Assembly: GCA_024743115.1 (NCBI GenBank)
Contig: JANSXC010000036.1
Coordinates: forward strand, 1-48,577
Source of the DNA: a bacterium
Lineage (GTDB): Bacteria; Planctomycetota; UBA1135; UBA2386
Direction of reading: 5' to 3'
Length of the DNA: 48,577 nt
The notes beneath the pieces were generated by a model. The model was not told the DNA's origin. It saw nothing but the letters and a program-made list of their open reading frames with translations, and made no database searches. Position numbers and translations under genes: made by a program. Within the stretch, counting starts at the first letter, position 1. Each line of letters begins with the position of its first letter. Shown one piece after another: positions 23,111-31,788 of this stretch.

Positions 23111-24571
23111 GTGCACCCGCCAAGCCACATTCTCCGCCTCGAGCGCAGCGGTCGCGCGCTGGTCGCGGCCGTCTCACTGATGCTATCGGTGTCGACCGCG
23201 CTCGCGCAGGTCGATTGGCGAGCGGCGCAGTCGCCGGTCAAGGATCAGGGGCGACGCGGGACGTGTGCCGCGTTCGCGATCTGCGGTCTGCTCGAGACGT
23301 TCCCCGGGATCCCGACCGACCTGAGCGAGCAGCTGCCCTACGCGACGTGGCAGCTGCATCGCAACGAGGTCGAGAATTGGATCGGGGAGATCGGAGGGGA
23401 GGTCCAGCTCGCCAGCCCGGCGCGGCTCGGCGCGGATCACCTGCTCGACGTGTATACGCCGCTGCTCACCTTCCTGGGCACCTGCCCCGAATCGTTCCTG
23501 CCCTGCGATCCCGACCCGCGGCAGGTCGCGGCGGGAGTGCCGGCGGACTTGAAGCAGTTCCTCGAGCGCGCAGAGGTCACGCCAAAGGACCTGGCCGCGC
23601 TGCGGGATGGCTACGGCAAGTACGGGATCAGCCCACACGCGACCAAAGTCTACACCGGTGACGAACTGCGGGACCCGGAGACGTTCAAGCGGCTGCTCGG
23701 CGCCGGTTCCCACGCGGTCGCAGTCAGCTATCTCGTGCACGCGCCGAGTTGGGCGAACGTGGCGTCGGTCGGCATGACGGGGACCGTCGAGGGGCGGCGC
23801 TACATCCACCCCGGCATGATGGCGCGCTTTCGGCGCGACGAGGGTGAGTGGCTGCCGTACGAGGAGATGCTGCGCGTTTGCGAAGGCGCCGAGGTCGACT
23901 TCGCTCACGAATTGCGAGTCGGCTTCATCGAGACCCAGCCGCTCGGCGGGCAGGAGGAGTACGTCGGCCACGCCGTGCTGCTCGTGGGCTACGACGATCG
24001 TGGTTTTCTCGCCAAGAACTCCTGGGGCACGGGCTGGGGCGAGTCCGGCTACTGCTGGATTACGTTCGACTACCACCGGCTCCACGCGATCCAGGCACTG
24101 CAGATCCAGCAAGCCAGCATTCGCGCGCCGAACGTCGATCCGTTCGAACGCACGGCGCGGATCCGCGACGGTAAGTTCCGGGTCAAGGTGCAAAAGCTCG
24201 CTCTGGGGCGGCGGCCGCGCTTCGTGCTGTCGACCTGGATGGATGAACCGCGGGACTGCGACTACCGCTTCGTGGAATACACCGCGGAGCGGCGCGATCG
24301 TGACGACGCGCCGTGGGAGCTCGTGTTCACGCGCCACGTCCAGGAAGGTTCGAGCCAGTCGCGCAACGGGGCGCCGTTCTACTTCGGGGCAGGGGCCGCG
24401 GTGGCGTTCGATCGGCCCGGCCAGGTGCGGCTGTCGATTCGCATCGGCACCGAGGGGCTCAAGGGCGCGGATGGCCGCGAGCAGCCGATGTGGCATCGCC
24501 GCGTGGTCTTCGAGCCCTATGACCCCGCGACGTTGACGAGTTGCCGGGACCTGCATCCGGCAGCAAAGTGA
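23111..24571 (+). CDS. Secreted papain-family (C1A) cysteine peptidase
   Basis: A 486-residue exported cysteine protease. After a signal peptide (residues 1-32, ending A-L-A-Q) the mature enzyme begins at once with VDWRAAQSPVKDQGRRGTCAAFA, containing the oxyanion Gln46 and catalytic Cys52. The His is in EEYVGHAVLLVGYDD and the Asn in FLAKNSWGTGWGESGYCWI. No I29 inhibitor prodomain is present between the signal and the core. The usual CGSCWAF is RGTCAAF, so the first disulfide Cys and the Trp are lost, as in many bacterial C1A proteins. The last 150 residues form a separate beta-rich domain. The GTG at 23111 leads straight into the signal peptide; an ATG at 23084 would add 9 residues. Confidence 0.85.
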   Translation: MHPPSHILRLERSGRALVAAVSLMLSVSTALAQVDWRAAQSPVKDQGRRGTCAAFAICGLLETFPGIPTDLSEQLPYATWQLHRNEVENWIGEIGGEVQLASPARLGADHLLDVYTPLLTFLGTCPESFLPCDPDPRQVAAGVPADLKQFLERAEVTPKDLAALRDGYGKYGISPHATKVYTGDELRDPETFKRLLGAGSHAVAVSYLVHAPSWANVASVGMTGTVEGRRYIHPGMMARFRRDEGEWLPYEEMLRVCEGAEVDFAHELRVGFIETQPLGGQEEYVGHAVLLVGYDDRGFLAKNSWGTGWGESGYCWITFDYHRLHAIQALQIQQASIRAPNVDPFERTARIRDGKFRVKVQKLALGRRPRFVLSTWMDEPRDCDYRFVEYTAERRDRDDAPWELVFTRHVQEGSSQSRNGAPFYFGAGAAVAFDRPGQVRLSIRIGTEGLKGADGREQPMWHRRVVFEPYDPATLTSCRDLHPAAK

Positions 24572-24637
24572 CGTGAGTCGCGCGCGGCGCCGCGAGGAAA
24601 ACCGGTAAGGACTCCAGTCGTCGGGGTTCGGTGGTGC

Positions 24638-25648
24638 ATGAACCATCGATCGACCTACGCGGTGCTGGCCGTGATCTCGACCCTTGCTCCCGCCGTGCTG
24701 GCCCAGCCTGTTCGGTCCGAGCTTCCCCGCGTTGAGGAGCGCATTCTGCGACAGGACGGCCGCTGGCTCGTGCCGGTGAAGGTCGTGGCTGACGAAGTCC
24801 TGCTGCCGACCGTCGAGGGTGGCACGCTTGCGAGCGTGCTCGACGATCGCGAGCGCGCGGTGGCGGCGTGGCACGACGGCTACCTCGCACCGGAGGCCGG
24901 TGACTGGACGCTGCTGGTGACCGGCGCGCCGGGGGCCCTGGTCCGGCTCACTCTGAAACGGCAGCCGGTCGTCGAACTCGGTGAGGACGGTCGTTTCGAG
25001 CGCGCCGTCAGTTCGACGTCGTTCACGGTCATGCGACGGCGGCTGGCACCAGGGGCCTATCGGTTCGCGCTGGACGTCCGGGCCCCCGGCGTCACGGTCG
25101 ATCTGCGCGACGCGCGCGCGGTTGGCGAACCGCGATTCCGCTTCTGCGGCGCACTCCTGAAGAACGGTCGGCAGCGGCAATGGCTGCTCGTCAAACGCCC
25201 GTTCGTCGCGGAGATCGCGTTGCGCAATCGCGCGCCTGCAGCGCGGCGATGTGCGGGTGAACTACGTGCCGTCGAGCGCCCGGTCGAGGCGGGTGCCGTG
25301 CGGTTCGGACAGATCGGTCTGGGCGATGGTGCGCTGCACGATCTCGATCTCTCCGCCGGTGACCTCGTGCGGGTGCGTGCGGCGAGTGCGGCATTCGACG
25401 TGCAGTTCGATCTTTGGGACCCCGATGGTGGGGTGACCAGTTTCGACGATCGCGGCGTCGGTGACTTCGGCGCGAGTCACACGTTCCTCGTGCCGCGCGA
25501 TGGCCGCTATCGCGTTCTGGTCTTCTCGCGCGCCGGGGCGGGCAGCGGCTCGTTCGTGATGCGTGTGGATCGGGCACGACTGCCAGCGCTGCCCCTCGAC
25601 CTGCTCGAGTCGGCGGATGCCAGCAGTGCGGCGCGCAGTCAATCCTGA
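24638..25648 (+). CDS. Secreted protein of unknown function with PPC-like C-terminal domain
   Basis: A 336-residue protein with a clear signal peptide (MNHRSTYAVLAVISTLAPA, cleavage after V-L-A). I do not recognise a named family for the whole protein. It looks all-beta: residues 60-160 contain W-H-D-G-Y-L-A-P-E-A-G-D-W-T and a following hydrophobic strand series. Residues 240-325 resemble a bacterial pre-peptidase C-terminal (PPC) domain, with DLDLSAGDLVRVRA, FDVQFDLWDPDG and FLVPRDGRYRVLVFSRAGAG. PPC domains help export or maturation of secreted enzymes. It follows the C1A peptidase by 66 nt on the same strand and may be co-transcribed, perhaps as a partner. Its end overlaps the next minus-strand gene by 10 nt. 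Confidence 0.65.
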   Translation: MNHRSTYAVLAVISTLAPAVLAQPVRSELPRVEERILRQDGRWLVPVKVVADEVLLPTVEGGTLASVLDDRERAVAAWHDGYLAPEAGDWTLLVTGAPGALVRLTLKRQPVVELGEDGRFERAVSSTSFTVMRRRLAPGAYRFALDVRAPGVTVDLRDARAVGEPRFRFCGALLKNGRQRQWLLVKRPFVAEIALRNRAPAARRCAGELRAVERPVEAGAVRFGQIGLGDGALHDLDLSAGDLVRVRAASAAFDVQFDLWDPDGGVTSFDDRGVGDFGASHTFLVPRDGRYRVLVFSRAGAGSGSFVMRVDRARLPALPLDLLESADASSAARSQS

Positions 25649-26340
25649 CCGTTGCCGGTGTTTCCGTTCGCGGGCGACTCGCTCTCGAGCTCGCTGATCG
25701 GACCGACGATCACGAGGGTCTCGGGCCAGATGGTCACCCGCGGCTTGATGACCATCGAATCAGGGAACGCCCGCTTGAGCTGGCGGGCGGTCATCAGGAA
25801 CACGTCGGAGTAATCGCACCCCGATTGATAGCGCCGACGGATGTGGTTGTAGCCCCACATCCGGGCGGCGCGATGCATCGTGCGGGGCGGCAGCCACGAG
25901 ATCAGTGGCATGCGGACGTGAAACTCGAACGGAAACCACCGGTTCGGCGTCGTAATGAACCAGCGTTTGCCGACCCGTCGCACCTCGTCCGCCATGCGCT
26001 GCTGGGACTCGAAGTCGCCGACGTGCTCGATCACGGCGTTGCTGTAGACCAGGTCGAACGACTTGTCCGCGAACGGCAGCTCGCACGCGTTCGCCCGCAT
26101 GACATGGATGCCGGGGTAGGTGTCACGGATCTCGTCGAGGTGATCGCCCATCAGGTTGATCGCGGTGACGTTGGACTTGTCCTCGACGCGCTCGAGGATC
26201 TGTCGCGATTGGTTATCGACCTGACTGCCGATGTCGAGAATGCGCTCGTCGCCGCGCAGCGGCAGGTGCTCGCGGAGCAGCTGCATCTTGATCTCGCGCG
26301 AGCGCTTCGAGAGGCGGTTGAAGATCGACGTGACGGCCAT
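25639..26340 (-). CDS. SAM-dependent methyltransferase, class I
   Basis: A 233-residue methyltransferase of the type often found near cell-surface glycan genes. The Rossmann motif I is ERILDIGSQ, followed by a strand-end block VTAINLMGDH, then ANACELPFADKSFDLVYSNAVIEHV (motifs II-IV, with the E-H-V that marks this subgroup) and KRWFITTPNRWFPFEFHVRMP. Substrate unknown; sugar or small-molecule methylation is plausible. The ATG at 26340 is used since residues before it in the open frame are Arg/Pro-rich. Its 3' end overlaps the preceding plus-strand gene by 10 nt. It shares a 170-nt divergent spacer with the next secreted-protein gene. Confidence 0.85.
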   Translation of the reverse strand: MAVTSIFNRLSKRSREIKMQLLREHLPLRGDERILDIGSQVDNQSRQILERVEDKSNVTAINLMGDHLDEIRDTYPGIHVMRANACELPFADKSFDLVYSNAVIEHVGDFESQQRMADEVRRVGKRWFITTPNRWFPFEFHVRMPLISWLPPRTMHRAARMWGYNHIRRRYQSGCDYSDVFLMTARQLKRAFPDSMVIKPRVTIWPETLVIVGPISELESESPANGNTGNGQD

Positions 26341-26510
26341 GTTGTGGGCCCCAATGGGCAGATCGGCGGGCGAGCGCCGGGCGAGACGCCGAGCGGAGTC
26401 CCTGGCACACCAGCGGGTGAACCCGACGCGCGGGAATCTACCGGGCAAGGAGGATCGGTCCAAGACCGACCCCGGTTGCGCCGATAGAGTTCGCGGGACG
26501 AGCAAAGCCA

Positions 26511-27917
26511 GTGCAATACGGTTTCGGAAGATGTGGACGTGTGGCCGTAGCGATCTTCGGGATCGCGTTTCTGGCCACCGTGGTCGATGTGCGAGGTCAG
26601 CAGCAACTCGCGGGAACGGGCCAGCCCGTGACCGGGGGTGATCCGGCGGCACTGCCGCAGCTCGTGCGGGTCGTCGAACGACACGGCATCACCTGGCACT
26701 TCGAGCGCCCAACGCGCGTCGGCACGTTCTGCAACGGGGATCCCTGGGTTCTCGGTCCCGTGGCGATCGTGCGGATCGAGCCCGATTGTCGGGAGGTCGA
26801 TGGCCGCGTGATGCACGGCTCGATGATCGATCCCGATCCCTCGGCGATGGTGCAGGGCTACGACAGCTGCATGTTCGCGGACAAGGAACGTGAGCGCTAT
26901 CGCGCGGAGCTCAATGTCGCCTGGGGCCTCGGACCGGAGTCGCCGCTGACGCTGGCGTCGGGCACGAGCCTGGTCTCGATCGAGAGTCGCCAGGACGTGA
27001 CCCAGACGCCCCTCGTGCGCACGGCTGCCGTCTTGACGTGCCTCGCGGCGGTCCCGGCGCCCGATGCGTTCCGGCCGCCCTATGTCCAGGGTGACAAGCA
27101 GCCGCGGCATCGCGCGGCGGATCTGCAGTTCGACGTGCTGCGGCGGGTCAAGCCGACCGTCGACGCGGCGCCGATCGACGTGCTCGCGACCAGGTTCGAG
27201 CGGCTCTGGCTCGACCACTTCAAACAGTGGCCGGTGCGCTATTCGCATCCCCTCGAGAACATGCCCGACTACGGGCGCGACATCGCGGCGCTGATCGGCA
27301 GCGGCATGCTCGCTCTGCAATACGACGTCGAGCCGAGTCGCAAGCGCGACCTGCTGATTCGCCTGACCCAGATCGGGATCGATCTGCACGGGGCGCTGCG
27401 CGGTGGCTGTCGCTGGCACGGCATCGGTGGGCACGGGCACGGCCGCAAGCTGCCGATCCTGCTCGCCGGGCTGACGCTCGGGAACGAACGCATGCTCGCG
27501 ATCGGTCGCGAGTTCGTCTCGGAGTGCCGTGCGCCAGGCGATGGCGATCACTACTTCGGCGAGGATGGTCAAACGTTCTTCGTCGAGCAGACCTCACCCG
27601 GTGTCTGGAACTGGGGGCTCGGCGGCTACACCCGCGAGCACGACGGGTTGCCCGAATGGGGCTTCGATCATGCGACCAGCACGAAGTCCGACGACTCGGT
27701 CTGGGATGCCAACCCGTACCGCCGGTGCTGTACGGCCAACGGCTGGGTCGGGCAGTGTCTCGCCGCGCGAATGATGGGGCTGCAGGAGATCTGGAACCAC
27801 CCGGCGTTCTTCGCCTACATGGACCGCTACATGCAGGTGGACCACACCGACGACTGGCACCGGTCGTGGGTCGGCTGGCACACGTCGATGTGGGACGCGT
27901 ACCGGCCGAACTTCTGA
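26511..27917 (+). CDS. Secreted protein of unknown function, probably alpha-toroid
   Basis: A 468-residue exported protein (signal peptide with V-A-V-A-I-F-G-I-A-F-L-A-T, mature from about residue 30). The N-terminal beta part has GITWHFERPTRVGTFCNGD, WVLGPVAIVRIEP and MHGSMIDPDP. I have the impression that this arrangement recurs in uncharacterised secreted proteins of Planctomycetota and Verrucomicrobiota, but I know no name. The second half has paired helices with Trp, His and Arg-rich loops (GCRWHGIGGHGHGRKLPIL, RRCCTANGWVGQCLAARMMG), suggesting an alpha-toroid like those of polysaccharide lyases. The start is the GTG at 26511, with GGGACGAG upstream. Catalytic activity is not established. 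Confidence 0.6.
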   Translation: MQYGFGRCGRVAVAIFGIAFLATVVDVRGQQQLAGTGQPVTGGDPAALPQLVRVVERHGITWHFERPTRVGTFCNGDPWVLGPVAIVRIEPDCREVDGRVMHGSMIDPDPSAMVQGYDSCMFADKERERYRAELNVAWGLGPESPLTLASGTSLVSIESRQDVTQTPLVRTAAVLTCLAAVPAPDAFRPPYVQGDKQPRHRAADLQFDVLRRVKPTVDAAPIDVLATRFERLWLDHFKQWPVRYSHPLENMPDYGRDIAALIGSGMLALQYDVEPSRKRDLLIRLTQIGIDLHGALRGGCRWHGIGGHGHGRKLPILLAGLTLGNERMLAIGREFVSECRAPGDGDHYFGEDGQTFFVEQTSPGVWNWGLGGYTREHDGLPEWGFDHATSTKSDDSVWDANPYRRCCTANGWVGQCLAARMMGLQEIWNHPAFFAYMDRYMQVDHTDDWHRSWVGWHTSMWDAYRPNF

Positions 27918-27926
27918 GCGCGCGAC

Positions 27927-29144
27927 TCAGCGCACGAGCGTGACGACCGGGTTCGTGGCCTGGAACCCCGTGTTCGGGCCCTGACAGACGGCCTGCCAGT
28001 GCAGGCGAAGGGCGCGCAGGCCCGGATCGTTCGGCACCTGGATGCTGCCGGCGATCGGATTGGCGGCTTGATGAACCCCGATTGCGACGAACACGTGGGC
28101 GGAGGGTTCGAGCCAGAACGCGTCGGCGATCCCGAGGAGTGGGGCCGGGGGGCCTGGCAGGCCGACGACGAGGATCGTGAGGTCGCCGTCGCGCGTGGTC
28201 ACCCGGCTCGAGAGCGTGCCACCTGTCGGCGCGCCGCTGCCGGTCAGCATCGGCATTGCATCCGTGCCGGCCTGGGGGCCGTAGAAGCCGGTGAGCGCCA
28301 CTCGGGGATCGATGCGGGTGGGGCGCGTCGGCGCCGACTCGATCACGGTGAAGCCACCGAAGGGAGCCGGGAACGGGCCCGCGGTGTTGCCGCCGCCACG
28401 GACCGTGCCGCCCGCGAGACGCAGGTCGGAAGTCCAGGCGAAGATGCCGTTGCCCGCGCCCGCGTAGGCGCGTCCACCGTTGTTGACACCGTCGCCACCG
28501 GCGACGAACGAGTTGCCGGCGAGTTGGAGGGTGGAGTCACGCACCGTCAGAGCAGTGCGCCCGCCCACGAGCGGTACGAGGTGGTGTTCGCCGGTGATGC
28601 GGCAATTCTCGACCGCGACGTTGCAGCGTTCGAAGGTGGCTGTGCAGGCGATCGTGCAGTCGCGCACGGCGAGCTGAGCGCAGTCGAGTGCGGCGATCCC
28701 GAACGAGCGGTAGCACTGTCCGAACGGGGAACTCGGCAGGCAGTTCACGTTGGCCGGTTGCACGATCTCCTCGAGCAGAACCGGGCCGGCGCAGGACTGC
28801 AGGTCGAGCAGGATCGTTCCGGTCGCCAGCAGTGCGGTGCTCCAGGTGAGTCCACGGACGTTCAGGGTCTGGTGCGGTTGCGTCGGCCCGAGCGTCACGG
28901 TTCCGGCGAGGCTCACGCCGGGATCGCAGAGGATCGTCAGGGACTTGTTGGCCAGCGTGAACGGGCTGTAGGTGCCGGGGCGCACGAGTAGCACCGCACC
29001 GTCGGGTGCCTGCACGGTCGCGGTCGGCAGCTGCGTGAAGCTCGTGCCGGGGCCATTGGCAGCATCGACGATCAGTGTCTGGGGCGGCGCGATGGCGACG
29101 AGAAAGCTCGACGCGAGAATGGTCAGACAGCTGCGATTCTGCAT
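27927..29144 (-). CDS. Secreted right-handed beta-helix-like protein
   Basis: A 405-residue exported protein. A ribosome-binding site (AGAGGA, 9 nt before) supports the ATG at 29144, which begins a signal peptide MQNRSCLTILASSFLVAIA. The next 250 residues are short repeated strands with Asn, Cys and Gly turns (LAVRDCTIACTATFERCNVA, VENCRITGEHH, LTVRDSTLQLAGNSF), typical of a parallel beta-helix. The first turn reads VLLVRPGTYSPFTLANKSL, as in the DUF1565 and pectate-lyase-like folds. The last 85 residues form the shared C-terminal module, with IQVPNDPGLRALRLHWQAVC. No catalytic residues can be assigned. It may bind or degrade polysaccharide. Convergent with the toroid protein (9 nt apart). 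Confidence 0.68.
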   Translation of the reverse strand: MQNRSCLTILASSFLVAIAPPQTLIVDAANGPGTSFTQLPTATVQAPDGAVLLVRPGTYSPFTLANKSLTILCDPGVSLAGTVTLGPTQPHQTLNVRGLTWSTALLATGTILLDLQSCAGPVLLEEIVQPANVNCLPSSPFGQCYRSFGIAALDCAQLAVRDCTIACTATFERCNVAVENCRITGEHHLVPLVGGRTALTVRDSTLQLAGNSFVAGGDGVNNGGRAYAGAGNGIFAWTSDLRLAGGTVRGGGNTAGPFPAPFGGFTVIESAPTRPTRIDPRVALTGFYGPQAGTDAMPMLTGSGAPTGGTLSSRVTTRDGDLTILVVGLPGPPAPLLGIADAFWLEPSAHVFVAIGVHQAANPIAGSIQVPNDPGLRALRLHWQAVCQGPNTGFQATNPVVTLVR

Positions 29145-29293
29145 GGGAAAGATCCTCTCGCCGCGATGAGAGCGCATTTTCGGGTCCCCGGTCCGGGGCG
29201 TCAATCAGCCCGGTCGATGAGCCCTGTCCGTCCGCCGGCAATTCCCTCGCCATCGCGCGCGGGCTGCCGGTAGGCTCCTGCGCCCGAAATCGC

Positions 29294-31774
29294 ATGACAG
29301 ACACCTCGCCCTCTCCAGCGCTGCGTCGACCGTGGCTCACGATCGCGCTGCTCGCCGCCGCCCTGCTCGCGTTCCAGGTGCTGTTGACCCGCGTGTGTGC
29401 GCTGCGGCTGCACTTCCACTTCGGTTTCCTGATCATCAGCAACAGCCTGCTCGGGATCGGTGCGTCGGGGTCGCTGCTTGCGCTGCTGGACCGTCTATGG
29501 CGGCGGGCGCCACAGACCTGGATCGCGGTGTTCTGCGTACTGTTCGTGATCAGTCTGCCGGCTTCGTGGTGCTATCTGCTGCAGGCGCCGATCCCCGAGG
29601 ATCTGAAGTTCGTCGTCGACGACGTGTGGCAGTGGCAGACCATCGGGCAGTTCTCGCTCTTCAATCTGGCCTGCGCGGTGCCGTTCTTCTTCGGTGGTGC
29701 CGCGATCGGCTTGTTGCTGTCCGCGCACGCCGCCCGCGTGCATTCGGTCTACGCGGCGGACCTGCTCGGTGCGGGCCTCGGATGCCTCCTGTGTCCGGCG
29801 CTGCTCTGGCCCGTGGGCGCCGGTGGTTGCTTCGCCGCAACCGTTGCGCTCGCGCTCGTTGCAACCGTGACCGCGTGGCCTCTCGGCCAGGGGCGTTATG
29901 CGCGGCCCGTGCTGTGGCTCGGAACGGTTGGATGCCTCGCGATCGCGCCGTTCCTCGATGGGCTACTGCCAGTCCCGGGCAAGCGTTGGCTGGACCTGAC
30001 GAGCGAACGAACGGTTACCGAGTTCGGGTTGCCGAAGTACTCCCAATGGTCGGTCAACTCCCGCGTCGACGTGTTGGGGTTGCCGGCGGGTTGGCCCAGT
30101 TTTCTCCAGGCGCGCGGCCAGAAGGCGCTCAGGATGCAGCTGCCGCGGCAATGGTGGATCGGCCAGGATGGCGATGCGGGCACGATGCTCACCGACTTCG
30201 GTGGCGAGCCCGAGAAACTCGAGATCCTCAAGTGGACGATGTACTCGTCCGCGTTCCAGCTGAAGCAAGGCAGCAAGCCGCGGGTGTGCGTGATCGGAGT
30301 CGGCGGTGCGCCGGATCTGTGGGCGGCGAAGCTGCACGATTGCGAGTCGATCAAGGGCATCGAACTCAATCGTTCGATCATCGACGTGCACCATGGCGTC
30401 GCCAACGAGTTCAGCAAGCCGCTGCTCGACGATCCCCGAGTCGAGATCGTGTGCGACGAAGGTCGCTCGGCGTTGATGCGCGACAGTCAGCTGTACGACG
30501 TCATCCAGCTGACGGGGATCGACACGTGGACCGCGCTGACCTCGGGGGCCTATGTCCTCGCCGAGAACTATCTCTACACGGTCGAAGCCTGTCGCACGAT
30601 GTACGATCGCCTGGCCGATGGGGGCGTGCTGCAGATCACGCGCATGGCCGCGGACATGGAGACGATTCGGTTGCTGCAGAACATGTATGCAGCGTTGCCC
30701 GAGGCTGCGCGAGCCGACTTCGCCGACTCCGTGATTTCGCTGTCCACGCCGGACAACCTGCGTGCCGTGATGCTCAAGAAGGGCAAGTTCGACAAGGACG
30801 AGGTCACGAAGGTCGCGAAGTGGGCCGCCGAGGCAAAGATCCCGCGGGTCTACCTGCCGGGTCGCAATCAGCAGAACGGCGTGGCCGAGTTCTTGCGTGC
30901 CGAGGACAAGGAGCAGTTCACGCGCCAGTATCCGTATGACATCCGGCCGACGACCGATGACTGGCCCTACTTCTTCAGCTTCCTGCGGTGGGACAACCCG
31001 GAGAAGGCGGCGGAGAGCTTGCGAAAGCACGAGCCGACGTGGGTCGTGCAGGGCAACCCGCTGTTCCTCTGGATCCAGCTCGGTCTGAGTTCGCTGGCAG
31101 CGTTGTTCCTGATCCTGCTGCCGCTGTTGTTCCGTGGCGGTTCGGTCAATCGGTCACGGGCGGGTGCGCTACCGTTCCTCGGCTATTTCGCGGTCCTCGG
31201 GTTCGCATTCATCGGTATCGAGATCGCGCTGATCCAGAAGTTCACGCTGCTGCTCGGCCAGCCCCTCTACTCGATCGTCGTGACGCTCTTCTCGATCCTG
31301 ATCTTCACGGGTGTGGGCAGTTGGCTCTGCGGCAAGCTGCTGCGTCCTGGCTCGATCCTGGTTTGGGTCGTGCCGTTGGTGATCCTCGGGTGGATGCTGT
31401 TCGTGGCGTTGCAGTGTGAGTCGATCGTTGCGGCCGAGATCGCCTCACCGCTTTGGCGTCGTGCCCTGGTGGTCGCCGGGCTCGTTGCGCCGGCTGGCCT
31501 GGCTCTCGGCATGCCGTTCGCCTACGGCATCTCGATCGTCGAACGGATCAACCCTTCGTTCGTGCCCTGGGCGTGGGCGGTCAACGGCACGCTGACCGTG
31601 GTCGGTTCGATCTTCACCGTCATCATCTCGATGCAGTTCGGCTTCGCCGCCGTGCTGATCGGGTCCGCCGCGCTCTACCTGCTCGCGTTCGCCGCGATCC
31701 ACTCCACCGGGCGGCGGGCGGCGGCGCTGGGCGATGTGCCGGCGTCATCGGCCGAACCGACGACTACCGCGTAG
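29294..31774 (+). CDS. Membrane protein with spermidine-synthase-like domain
   Basis: An 826-residue protein with a methyltransferase-fold domain between two membrane parts. Residues 12-225 contain about seven hydrophobic segments. Residues 330-560 form a spermidine-synthase-like domain with V-C-V-I-G-V-G-G-A-P (331-340), KGIELNRSIIDV, DEGRSALM and YDVIQLTGIDTWTAL, close to the D-x-I motif of aminopropyltransferases. Residues 680-815 hold about seven more segments, among them LGFAFIGIEIALIQKFTLLLG. Proteins of this build are widespread in environmental bacteria, but their reaction is unknown; canonical polyamine residues cannot be verified. The ATG at 29294 follows a 149-nt divergent gap with the beta-helix gene. 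Confidence 0.75.
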   Translation: MTDTSPSPALRRPWLTIALLAAALLAFQVLLTRVCALRLHFHFGFLIISNSLLGIGASGSLLALLDRLWRRAPQTWIAVFCVLFVISLPASWCYLLQAPIPEDLKFVVDDVWQWQTIGQFSLFNLACAVPFFFGGAAIGLLLSAHAARVHSVYAADLLGAGLGCLLCPALLWPVGAGGCFAATVALALVATVTAWPLGQGRYARPVLWLGTVGCLAIAPFLDGLLPVPGKRWLDLTSERTVTEFGLPKYSQWSVNSRVDVLGLPAGWPSFLQARGQKALRMQLPRQWWIGQDGDAGTMLTDFGGEPEKLEILKWTMYSSAFQLKQGSKPRVCVIGVGGAPDLWAAKLHDCESIKGIELNRSIIDVHHGVANEFSKPLLDDPRVEIVCDEGRSALMRDSQLYDVIQLTGIDTWTALTSGAYVLAENYLYTVEACRTMYDRLADGGVLQITRMAADMETIRLLQNMYAALPEAARADFADSVISLSTPDNLRAVMLKKGKFDKDEVTKVAKWAAEAKIPRVYLPGRNQQNGVAEFLRAEDKEQFTRQYPYDIRPTTDDWPYFFSFLRWDNPEKAAESLRKHEPTWVVQGNPLFLWIQLGLSSLAALFLILLPLLFRGGSVNRSRAGALPFLGYFAVLGFAFIGIEIALIQKFTLLLGQPLYSIVVTLFSILIFTGVGSWLCGKLLRPGSILVWVVPLVILGWMLFVALQCESIVAAEIASPLWRRALVVAGLVAPAGLALGMPFAYGISIVERINPSFVPWAWAVNGTLTVVGSIFTVIISMQFGFAAVLIGSAALYLLAFAAIHSTGRRAAALGDVPASSAEPTTTA

Positions 31775-31788
31775 CTCCGGTCAGCAGC

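Noticed and set aside
23183..25180. 665-codon minus-strand frame opposite the C1A peptidase
   Set aside because: Arg/His-rich shadow product; the peptidase catalytic residues are all on the plus strand.
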